A stretch of DNA of 64,000 bases from Streptomyces regalis (GTDB taxonomy: Bacteria > Actinomycetota > Actinomycetes > Streptomycetales > Streptomycetaceae): NCBI RefSeq assembly GCF_001509475.1, contig NZ_LLZG01000361.1, positions 15,300 through 79,299 of the forward strand. Reading direction: 5' to 3'. Positions within the stretch are counted from its first letter, which is position 1. Each line of letters begins with the position of its first letter. The notes beneath the pieces are model-generated. The model was not told the origin of the DNA, did no database searches, and was given only the letters and a program-made list of their open reading frames with translations. Shown here piece after piece: positions 16,088 to 23,535 of this stretch. The translations under genes were made by a program, and so were the position numbers.

Positions 16088-19000
16088 CCACTCCCACGGG
16101 CGGGAACATCGGCGACGCTACGGTCACCGTCAACGCCAACACGACCGCTGCGCTTCGTGACCTGAACCAGTTCTCCCGCGACGCGCAGGGCAGGATCCGT
16201 GACGTCCGGGGCCGGTTCGTGTCCGAGGGCCGTCTGATCAACGGCACGCTCACGACGGTCACCCGCAACACCAGCCGCTTCTCGGACGCCGTCGACTCGC
16301 TGCGGGGTGCCTCGCTGCTGTTGTCGCCGGCGCTGATTCCGATCGCGGCGCAGGCAGCGCCGATCGCGGCGGGGATGGGTGCGGCCACCGTTGCGGTGGG
16401 CGCGTTCGCTGCTGCGGCGGCGGGGCAGGCGTCGGCCATCAGTGAGGCGGCCGAGGCGGAGAAGAAGTATCAGGACGCTGTGAGCCAGCACGGCCGTGCG
16501 TCGAAGCAGGCGGCCGAGGCGCAGGCCGCTTACGCCCGGCAGGTGCAGCAGATGCCGGCTGCGACCCGTACGACCGCGGCCGCGTTGTCGTCGTTGAAGG
16601 ACCAGTATCAGGACTGGTCTGATGCGCTCGCCTCCAGCACGATGCCGGTGGCGACGAAGGCCTTTCAGACGTTCGGTGCGGTCTTCCCGAAGTTGACGCC
16701 GCTGGTGAAGGGCACCTCTCAGCAGCTGAACCGGTTCGTCACGATCGCTGCGGGCGGGATCTCCTCGCCGGGCTTCGACCGGTTCATGAACTCGTTCTCC
16801 ACGTTCGCGGTCGGTGCGCTGGCCAAGGCGAACGATGCCCTGATCCGGTTCACGCGAACCCTCGACACCGGCAAGGTCTCCGGCGGGGTCTCCGAGTTCA
16901 TGGCGTACGTGCAGCAGAACGGCCCGATGGTGCGCGACACCATCACCAAGGTCGCCGAAGCCCTGTCGAACATCCTCGTCGCCGCCTCCAACGTGGGGCC
17001 GGGCCTGCTGACCGTGGTGAATGCCTTGGCTGGCCTGGTTGCTGCGGTGCCTCCGGGTGCGATCACTGCGCTGTTGCAGCTCGCGCTCGCGGTGAAGGCG
17101 GTGAAGATTGCGGCTGCCGGTGCGGCGGTCGTGACGGGGATGAGCGCCTCCATTGCAGCGATGCAGACGGCGGCGGCCGGCGCGGCGGGCGTGGTGCCCA
17201 GGCTGAGCGCGGCTATTGCGACCCTGTCGCGTACAACGAAGCTCGCCCTCGCCGGAACTGGTATCGGCCTGCTGGTGATCGCGCTGAGCGAGCTATCGCA
17301 GATCGGCCGTAAGGCGCCCCCGGACGTCGACAAGATGACCACCTCCCTCGGCAAGCTGGCCCAGACAGGCAAGCTGACGGGTGAGGCAGCACGGGTGTTC
17401 GGCACCGACTTCAAGGACCTCGGCGAGGCCCTGCGTACCTTGGCCCGGCCGTCGAACGCGGAGAAAGTGCAGCAGACCCTCACCAGTCTCATCGGGATGG
17501 ACTCCACGCCGGTCAAGGACGCCAAAGAGGCGTTCGAAGGGCTGGACGAGGGCCTCACGAACCTGGTGAAGGGCGGCAACGCGGAGATCGCCGCTGAGGC
17601 CCTGAAGCAGGTGACAGCAAACCTTGAGAAGCAGGGCTTCACTGCGGACGAGGTGCGTGCTCAGGTCGATGGCTACACGGCGGGGCTTGCCGATCTGGCG
17701 TTGGAGCAGGAGTTCGCGGCGAAGGCGCAGGGCCTGTTCGGTGAGCAGGCTCTGGCGACTTCTCGGAAGTTGGCGGAGCAGAAGCAGTCCGCTGACGGCT
17801 TGCGGCAGGCGATCCAGGCGCTCAACGACGTCAACCGGTCGGCGCTCGGCGGACAGATCGCCTTCGAGGCGTCCATCGACGCAGCAGCGAAAGCCGCGCA
17901 GGAGAACGCTGGCTCGCTGCGCATGGTCAATGGCGTGCTGGATACGAACAGTCCGAAGGCGCAGGCCGCGGCGACCGCATTGAACGATCTGGCGGTGAAG
18001 ACGGATGAGGCCGCGGCGGCGAACCGGGAGTCGACGAACTCGTGGGCTGGCGCGGCCAGGATTTATGAGCGTGGTCGTCAGCAGCTCATCAAGAACGCGA
18101 TGGCCATGGGTCTCACTCGCGATGAGGCTGCCCAGCTGGCGTCGCAGATCCTCAAGACACCCGACAAGACCGCCCTGTTGAAGGCGGACATCTCCGACTG
18201 GAAGTCGAAGATCTCCGAGGCAAGCGAGCAACTCAAGAACGCGAAGGGCGAGAAAAAAGCCAAGCTCACCGCCGACATCGCCGACTGGCGCGTCAAGGTC
18301 GCCCAGGCCGAGCGGCAACTACTGGGCGCAAAGGCGACCAAGCAGGCCAAGCTCACCGCCGACATCGAGGTGTGGAAGGCGAAGGTCAAGCAGGCCGAGA
18401 CCCAGCTGAAAAACGCCCCCGCACGCAAGAAGGCCACACTCACCGCGAACATCGACGACCTGAAGCGGAAGATCGCAACGGCCCGCGGCGAAATCGCCAG
18501 CGTGCGCGGCAAGCAGGTCAAAATCAGCGTCATCCAGGAGTACATCCAGCGGGGAGTCCCGGGCCCGCACGCCTCCGGCTTTCAATTCGGCCGCGCTGGC
18601 GGCCTCGTCGCGAACCTTCCCCGCAAGGCATTCCCGCGGTACGCCTCCGGCGGCCCTGTGCAGGCCTTCCCGCACGGCGGGTTCGTAGAGGGCCCGGGCA
18701 CACCCACCTCGGACAGCGTCACCACGCTCCTGCCCTCGGGCAACGTGGTGCGCACCTCTGACACCGAGTACGTCGTGCGGGGTGCCGCTGTACGCCACTA
18801 CGGGGTGCGTCTGTTCGACGCTCTCAACGCGATGCGGCTGCCGGTGCCGAGCCTGGCGGCCGGCGGCGTGGCCGGGGCTGGCGCGGACGTCGGGGCGGGG
18901 CTGGTTTCCGGGATGGCGGGCTCGGTGGGTGCTGTCCTCGCTGCCGCCCGGGCAATGGCGGCCGCCGTCGTCGCAGGCATCCGCGAGGAACTGCAAATCG

Positions 19001-20055
19001 CCTCACCGTCGAAGAAGACGAAAGCGCTGGCGAAGGACGTCGGTAAGGGCTTCATCGACGGACTGACCGGCTCCCGCGCCAAGATCCAATCGGTGGCGAA
19101 GGATCTCGCGAAAGACATCCAGACGGCGTTCTCCGGCCGCAGGGAATCGTCGCTGCTGAAGATGGTCAAGCAGGAGACGAAGGAACTCCTCGACCTCGCG
19201 AACAAGCGCGATGCGATCTCCAAGAAGATCGCCGAGGCCAACAAGTTCGCCTCCGACACCGCCAGCCAGGCCCGGGCCACCGGCAGCCTCGCCTCCATCG
19301 TCCAGCCCGACGCGTTCTCCCCGAAGTTCGTCAAGCAGCAGATGCAGGCCTCCCTCAACCAGATCAAGGCCTTCACGGCGAACGTGCAGAAGCTGCAGAA
19401 GAAGGGCCTCAACAAGGACTTGCTGCGGCAGATCCTGGAGATGGGACCCGAGCAGGGGGCTGCGTTCGCCGCGTCTCTGGCGGGCGCCGACAAGGCGACG
19501 ATCAAGCAGTACAACTCGCTGAACGCGCAGATCAACAAGGAGTCCAGCAAGCTGGGCAAGGTCGGCGCGGACCTGCTGTTCGACTCCGGGAAGAAGGCCG
19601 GTGACGGCTTCCTGACCGGGCTGAAGGCGCAGCAGAAGCAGATCGAGAAGCTGATGTTGGACATCGCCAAGGGCATGCAGGCGGCAATTCGTAAGGCGCT
19701 CGGCATCAGCAGCCCGGCCCGCAAGCTGATCCCCGACGGCATCAACACGGCTCGCGGTCTCGCCCTCGGCGTCGTGCGCGGCCTGCCGCACATCGACAGC
19801 GCCATGCGCAGGGTCGCCGGATCCGTCACAGCAGGCGTCCCGCCGGCGGCGTCGGTGCCGAACCTTGCGTCGATGCCCGCCGGGCGCCGCACGGCGCAGG
19901 GCATCACGGTGAACTACGCGGTGCACGTGACGAACAACGGGATGATCAGTTCACAGCGGGAGTTGGAGACCTGGTTCGTCCGGACGCTCGACAACACGGC
20001 GCGCACCAACCGGATCCCGGTAAGCCTGACCCAGGCCATCCGTCGGGCGAGTTGA
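16084..20055 (+). CDS. phage tail tape-measure-like protein
   Basis: 1323 residues, GTG 16084. Tape-measure hallmarks: an N-terminal segment before hydrophobic Ala/Gly-rich helices (about 75-120, 305-355 and 385-405), long coiled coils, the paired motifs IASPSKKTKALAKDVGKGFIDGL (about 975) and LGISSPARKLIPDGIN (about 1212), and a C-terminal hydrophobic/charged tail. A 29-residue unit is repeated three times, plus a partial fourth, from about residue 701. In phages this protein sets tail length and helps DNA ejection. No other tail genes are in the element, so its role here is open: helper-phage tail modification, a contractile or transfer device, or a relic. Codon use and frame are intact, arguing against decay. 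Confidence 0.8.
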   Translation: MTTPTGGNIGDATVTVNANTTAALRDLNQFSRDAQGRIRDVRGRFVSEGRLINGTLTTVTRNTSRFSDAVDSLRGASLLLSPALIPIAAQAAPIAAGMGAATVAVGAFAAAAAGQASAISEAAEAEKKYQDAVSQHGRASKQAAEAQAAYARQVQQMPAATRTTAAALSSLKDQYQDWSDALASSTMPVATKAFQTFGAVFPKLTPLVKGTSQQLNRFVTIAAGGISSPGFDRFMNSFSTFAVGALAKANDALIRFTRTLDTGKVSGGVSEFMAYVQQNGPMVRDTITKVAEALSNILVAASNVGPGLLTVVNALAGLVAAVPPGAITALLQLALAVKAVKIAAAGAAVVTGMSASIAAMQTAAAGAAGVVPRLSAAIATLSRTTKLALAGTGIGLLVIALSELSQIGRKAPPDVDKMTTSLGKLAQTGKLTGEAARVFGTDFKDLGEALRTLARPSNAEKVQQTLTSLIGMDSTPVKDAKEAFEGLDEGLTNLVKGGNAEIAAEALKQVTANLEKQGFTADEVRAQVDGYTAGLADLALEQEFAAKAQGLFGEQALATSRKLAEQKQSADGLRQAIQALNDVNRSALGGQIAFEASIDAAAKAAQENAGSLRMVNGVLDTNSPKAQAAATALNDLAVKTDEAAAANRESTNSWAGAARIYERGRQQLIKNAMAMGLTRDEAAQLASQILKTPDKTALLKADISDWKSKISEASEQLKNAKGEKKAKLTADIADWRVKVAQAERQLLGAKATKQAKLTADIEVWKAKVKQAETQLKNAPARKKATLTANIDDLKRKIATARGEIASVRGKQVKISVIQEYIQRGVPGPHASGFQFGRAGGLVANLPRKAFPRYASGGPVQAFPHGGFVEGPGTPTSDSVTTLLPSGNVVRTSDTEYVVRGAAVRHYGVRLFDALNAMRLPVPSLAAGGVAGAGADVGAGLVSGMAGSVGAVLAAARAMAAAVVAGIREELQIASPSKKTKALAKDVGKGFIDGLTGSRAKIQSVAKDLAKDIQTAFSGRRESSLLKMVKQETKELLDLANKRDAISKKIAEANKFASDTASQARATGSLASIVQPDAFSPKFVKQQMQASLNQIKAFTANVQKLQKKGLNKDLLRQILEMGPEQGAAFAASLAGADKATIKQYNSLNAQINKESSKLGKVGADLLFDSGKKAGDGFLTGLKAQQKQIEKLMLDIAKGMQAAIRKALGISSPARKLIPDGINTARGLALGVVRGLPHIDSAMRRVAGSVTAGVPPAASVPNLASMPAGRRTAQGITVNYAVHVTNNGMISSQRELETWFVRTLDNTARTNRIPVSLTQAIRRAS
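18184..18444 (+). repeat. 87-bp (29-codon) tandem repeat in the tape-measure gene
   Basis: Units start at 18184, 18271 and 18358, exactly 87 bases apart, with a partial unit from 18445. Each encodes a/tADI.xW.xKxxxAexQL.xAkxxKxAkLT, a coiled-coil unit. Confidence 0.85.
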
Positions 20056-20059
20056 GGGG

Positions 20060-20269
20060 CTACCTGGTCGCCATCCACGCGTAGCATCCGCCGGCCGCAA
20101 GCTGGCTGACGGCAGCGCCATCGTCCTCAAGGCGCCGCAGGATGCGTGCGGCCTGCGGGTGTGTGGTGCCGGCGAGTTCGGCGAGGCGGCGCGTGGTCAC
20201 CGGCTCGTGGGCGGCCGCGAGGATCCGTTGGATGCGCACGCGGGTGGGGACGGGGTCCGGGTAGGGCAT
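20060..20269 (-). CDS. winged-helix-like small protein
   Basis: 69 residues, ATG 20269. RIQRILAAAHEPVTTRRLAELAGTTHPQAARILRRLEDDGAAV reads as a winged helix-turn-helix. It converges on the tape-measure gene with only four bases between the stops. Probably a small regulator at the end of the leftward block. Confidence 0.55.
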   Translation of the reverse strand: MPYPDPVPTRVRIQRILAAAHEPVTTRRLAELAGTTHPQAARILRRLEDDGAAVSQLAAGGCYAWMATR

Positions 20270-20284
20270 GCCCCCGATGGTGCC

Positions 20285-20494
20285 TCACTGCGGCGGCTCC
20301 ATGGCCAGTTCGTCGACAACCTGCAGCGCGTCGCCGAGGCGCCCACGAAGCTTCTCGATGAGAAGGATGAGGCCAGCCTCGCCGAGATGGGCGAGGTCTT
20401 CGGAGCGGGCGTACTCGAGGTCGCGGCGGGCGAAGTCGACGGTGGTCCACTGGGTGGGCGTGAGGGTGAGCCGGGCAGCGTGGTCGTCGTGCAT
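20285..20494 (-). CDS. hypothetical small helical protein
   Basis: 69 residues, ATG 20494. MHDDHAARLTLTPTQWTTVDFARRDLEYARSEDLAHLGEAG. Not recognised. It sits between the hairpin pair at 20538-20624 and the winged-helix gene. Confidence 0.45.
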   Translation of the reverse strand: MHDDHAARLTLTPTQWTTVDFARRDLEYARSEDLAHLGEAGLILLIEKLRGRLGDALQVVDELAMEPPQ

Positions 20495-20537
20495 GAGGTC
20501 ACCTGAGGGTGCAGGGAAGGGGCCGCGGCGAGGTTAC

Positions 20538-20624
20538 CCGCCCGCCCCCAGAGTTCACGGGGTGCGGGGACGGGCGGGCGTTTGTGCGGCGGCCGCCCTC
20601 GCCGGGGGTGACGAGGACGGCCGC
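20538..20624 (-). terminator. two hairpins downstream of the leftward block
   Basis: cccgcccg ... cgggcggg (20538-20579) and cggccgccctcg ... cgaggacggccg (about 20595-20624) lie just past the stop at 20663, in the 168-base gap before the next minus-strand gene. Confidence 0.55.
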
Positions 20625-20662
20625 ATCTCGGACCGGCCAGTGACGAACCGGCGCCGAGGGCT

Positions 20663-21067
20663 CTACACGCGGGTACCGACCGCGATCCGGTCGTTGCCCG
20701 CAAGGACCGGCATGGCCCTCATGAGGATGAGAAGACGAGGTTCGTCAAGTTCTTCCACCGCCGACAGGGTGTGCAGGCCGATGCCCACCATGCCCAGCAC
20801 CAGGCCGAGGAACGCGCGCTGTGCGTCGTCCAGGCCGAGCCCGTACAGACGGCCCATCAGCCCTTCCCAGCGGCACACCGGCCCGTCCTCGCCGTCCACG
20901 ACGAGCAGGCGGCGCACGCTGTGCAGGGCGAGGATCGTCTCCTCCTCCACCAGGGCCTGCGTCGCTGCTCGGCACCGCCCCTTTGGGGCCGACTCGATGA
21001 GCAGTTGCCCGAGTGTGGGGCCGTTGGTCTCCTCTGCGGCCTCTGCTTTGGTTGCTGTCAGCGTCAT
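20663..21067 (-). CDS. hypothetical element protein
   Basis: 134 residues from ATG 21067 (ATGA overlap with the upstream gene). VEEETILALHSVRRLLVVDGEDGPVCRWEGLMGRLYGLGLDDAQRAFLGLVLGMVGIG contains a hydrophobic helix near the C-terminus. Not recognised. Confidence 0.5.
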   Translation of the reverse strand: MTLTATKAEAAEETNGPTLGQLLIESAPKGRCRAATQALVEEETILALHSVRRLLVVDGEDGPVCRWEGLMGRLYGLGLDDAQRAFLGLVLGMVGIGLHTLSAVEELDEPRLLILMRAMPVLAGNDRIAVGTRV

Positions 21068-21522
21068 GATGCCTCCGCGGGAAGTCGGTGCCCGCCGGGG
21101 CCGAACGCGGCGGCGAGTATGGCGGGGTCGGTGAGTTGCCCGGATCCGTCGGGACGTGTGATCCACATCCGGCCCTCCAGCTGCCAGCCCGTCGGCGGGC
21201 AGTGCAGGCACCAGCCCGCCGGCTGCACCACGAGCTGTCGTACGTCGGCCAGTTCCTCGGCTGCGCCGAGCGGGACCAGCCACCACAGCTTGTCCAGTTC
21301 CGGATCGGCGAGGACCGGTCCCCGGTGCTCTGCGCGGATGCGGGTGAGCACCGGGTATCCGGTTGCGAGGCGTGTCTCTGCGACCAGCCAGTGGCCGCCG
21401 GAGGGGATTGGGGCGAGGGCCTCCCCGTCCCACACCCCGCGGACGAGGGCCGGGTGCGCGGAGCAGTCGGCGAGCCACGCGTCCCCGACCTCGTACCGTT
21501 GGGCGAACTTCGGTAGGGCCAT
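21064..21522 (-). CDS. hypothetical element protein
   Basis: 152 residues, ATG 21522. MALPKFAQRYEVGDAWLADCS...; includes WWLVPLGAAEELADVRQLVV and GWCLHCPPTGW (CxxC). Not recognised. It and the next gene form an overlapping pair downstream of the DUF5753 regulator. Confidence 0.5.
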   Translation of the reverse strand: MALPKFAQRYEVGDAWLADCSAHPALVRGVWDGEALAPIPSGGHWLVAETRLATGYPVLTRIRAEHRGPVLADPELDKLWWLVPLGAAEELADVRQLVVQPAGWCLHCPPTGWQLEGRMWITRPDGSGQLTDPAILAAAFGPGGHRLPAEAS

Positions 21523-21608
21523 GGCCAGGACCGTAGGAAGCCGAGCCGATTGGGCGCGCGCCGATTGCGCGCGATTGCGAACCCTCCGCAGGAGTTGCGG
21601 CAGGTTGT

Positions 21609-22451
21609 CTACGCGAGGTCCAGCGCGGCCCGTGCACGGGCGATGAGCCGGTGTGCCGGAGGGCCGTGGACGGCGCTCTCCTTGAGGCGATCCCACACAC
21701 GCCCGTACAAGGCGACGTCCTCGCCCGATTCGAGGGTGAACTCCGTGTTGATCGTCTCGACGATGACCCGTTCCTCGTCGAAGATCCAAAACCCGTGCTT
21801 GGGTGTGAGCTTCAGCTGGACACCGAACGGCACGATGCCGAGCTCAATCGTGCTCATGCCGATCAGCCCCACCAGCCGATCAAGCTGCCCGGCCATCACC
21901 TCGTGAGGGCACACGAGGGCGTGAAGGGCGCCTTCCCAGATCAGGATGCGGAAGGTCCGGTGCGCCTCGTACAGCACCTCTTGGCGCTTCATGCGGGCGC
22001 GTACGGCATCGTCGGTGTCGCGCGGCGACTGCATCAGCTCGGCGTTGTGGAGCAGCAGATGGCGGGCGTACTCCGGGGTCTGGAACAGGCCCGGGATGAC
22101 CGTCGCTTCATAACCGCGCACGGTGGCGGTGCGGCGGTACTCGGCGACGTACCGCTCCTGTACGCCGCGGTGTCCGGTGGTGAGTTGCCGGCGCCATGAC
22201 CGGGCCTGTGACTCCAGCCCTCGCAACCGGCTCTTGAGGTCGGAGGCCTCGGCCGGGGCGCCGACTGCGTGCGCCCACGCATCAAGGTCGGCGGCCGCGG
22301 CGGTCTGCTTGCCGTTCTCCAGCCTGGAGACCTTCGAGCGCTGCCAGCCGAGCCGTTCGGCCATGTCCTTGCCGTTGAGGCCGGCCTCGGTGCGCAGCTC
22401 CCGCATGCGCGCACCGAGGGCGACCCTGGCGCTCTGAAAGTCCGTGCTCAC
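21609..22451 (-). CDS. XRE regulator with C-terminal DUF5753 (Scr1-type)
   Basis: 280 residues, GTG 22451. N-terminal HTH: RMRELRTEAGLNGKDMAERLGWQRSKVSRLENGKQTA. C-terminal DUF5753 sensor: YRRTATVRGYEATVIPGLFQTPEYARHLL, RQEVLYEAHRTFRILIWEGALH, GQLDRLVGLIGMSTIELGIVPF, EDVALYGRVWDRLKESAVHG. This very common Streptomyces family is called an antitoxin-like regulator and is usually paired with a small partner gene. Here the partner is the overlapping DUF6879 gene upstream. Regulation is probably autogenous. Confidence 0.85.
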   Translation of the reverse strand: MSTDFQSARVALGARMRELRTEAGLNGKDMAERLGWQRSKVSRLENGKQTAAAADLDAWAHAVGAPAEASDLKSRLRGLESQARSWRRQLTTGHRGVQERYVAEYRRTATVRGYEATVIPGLFQTPEYARHLLLHNAELMQSPRDTDDAVRARMKRQEVLYEAHRTFRILIWEGALHALVCPHEVMAGQLDRLVGLIGMSTIELGIVPFGVQLKLTPKHGFWIFDEERVIVETINTEFTLESGEDVALYGRVWDRLKESAVHGPPAHRLIARARAALDLA

Positions 22452-22981
22452 ACGGACGAACGTACCTGCGTCCAGACCTCAGCAGTAGGGACAGCGACCT
22501 GCCATGCGGTGTCCCGAGCGTGGCAGGCGGCGAGCACCTCGGCCGGGTCGTCGACCAGCTCGACACCGATGGTGGTGTCGGTGTCGTCGATATGCATGCG
22601 GACCAGGGTGCGCGAGTCGAACAGCCACAGGTCGTAGTCCGGCAGGTGCAGCCGTACAGCCTCGGCTCGGGTGAGGACACGGATGTCCTCGCCTGCGGCG
22701 ACGTTCCCGGCTGCGGTCGCCATGAGGAACCGCTGCCCGTCTGTGGGGGGTTCGTCGATGATGCGGACGCGGGAGAAGCGTGCGCCCCGCTCGGCCTTCG
22801 CGCGGACGTTGACGTTCCACGGATGGTCCGGCTCCGGCTCCGGGAGGACGCCGCGCATGAACGCCTGGAAGCGGGCCCCCTGCCGGTCGGAGGCGTAGCC
22901 GCGGCGCGTCTCCAGCCGGAAGGCGGTGTGCTCGAAGTCCGCGAACAGGTGGGTGATCTCCTCGAAGGGGATCAGCGGCAC
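22448..22981 (-). CDS. DUF6879 family protein
   Basis: 177 residues, GTG 22981. The family pattern is clear: FADFEHTAFRLETRRGYASD, FSRVRIIDEPPTDGQRFLMATAAGNVAAGEDIRVLTR, DYDLWLFDSRTLVRMHIDD. It overlaps the DUF5753 regulator by four bases, the arrangement repeatedly seen in Streptomyces. The pair may act as a toxin-antitoxin-like or signal-responsive switch. Biochemistry is not established. Confidence 0.8.
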   Translation of the reverse strand: MPLIPFEEITHLFADFEHTAFRLETRRGYASDRQGARFQAFMRGVLPEPEPDHPWNVNVRAKAERGARFSRVRIIDEPPTDGQRFLMATAAGNVAAGEDIRVLTRAEAVRLHLPDYDLWLFDSRTLVRMHIDDTDTTIGVELVDDPAEVLAACHARDTAWQVAVPTAEVWTQVRSSV

Positions 22982-22983
22982 GG

Positions 22984-23187
22984 TTACTCCTTGGGGGCGA
23001 AGCGGGTGAGCAGCTCGCGCGGGATCACGACGAACGTCTCATGCTCGCCGACGTCGCGCAGCTGCGCGAGGTGCTCCGGGTCGGTGAGCTGGTCGCCCTG
23101 GACGACGATGTCTCCGGTCTCCTCGACCTCGTACAGGGTGGGGCAGTTGCCGTGCTCGGATGTGGTGCCGATGAACCTGAGCGTCAT
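22984..23187 (-). CDS. hypothetical small protein linked to the DUF6879/DUF5753 pair
   Basis: 67 residues from ATG 23187 behind GGAGGG. MTLRFIGTTSEHGNCPTLYEVEETGDIVVQGDQLTD...HETFVVIPRELL. Beta-rich. It starts the three-gene leftward unit and leaves only two bases before the DUF6879 start. Confidence 0.6.
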   Translation of the reverse strand: MTLRFIGTTSEHGNCPTLYEVEETGDIVVQGDQLTDPEHLAQLRDVGEHETFVVIPRELLTRFAPKE

Positions 23188-23335
23188 GTTGCCCTCCGTC
23201 TGTGCTGGTTGGACCCTCAGCATGCTGCGGCACGGTCCGGTTCGCCGGGGGATTGCAGGAGATTGCGTCTGCCGGGGGCCACTCGATGGTGTGCGCGCAA
23301 TCACTGGCGCGGTGTCTGACCCCGGACATGACGAA

Positions 23336-23367
23336 GGCCCCCGTCCTCGGCGATCGAGGCGGGGGCC
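23336..23367. terminator. hairpin between traB and the regulator block
   Basis: ggcccccg-tcctcg, loop gcgat, cgagg-cgggggcc. A strong GC stem downstream of traB (minus strand) and upstream of the 22984-23187 gene. Confidence 0.7.
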
Positions 23368-23524
23368 GGTTTCGTGTCAGACGGTCATGGCGATGGTGTG
23401 ATTCCCCAGGTTTTCGGGGTCTGCGGCAACAGGCCGAAACCCGAAACTTCCCAGCTCAGCCCAGATATCGGGGGCGAAACCGGTTTCGGGGCGAGGCGAA
23501 ACCGGGACCCCTTCCCGAAACCGG
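23366..23524. repeat. CGAAACCGG repeat cluster, candidate clt (TraB recognition locus)
   Basis: The 9-mer CGAAACCGG occurs five times on either strand: 23366-23374 (-), 23475-23483 (+), 23480-23488 (-), 23497-23505 (+) and 23516-23524 (+). Two of them overlap as a 14-bp palindrome (23475-23488). Degenerate copies (CGAAACC, CGAAACT) lie at 23435 and 23442. The cluster ends 12 bases before the traB stop. In Streptomyces plasmids TraB binds short repeated motifs in a non-coding clt next to traB. Confidence 0.65.
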
Positions 23525-23535
23525 CTCAGCTGCCT

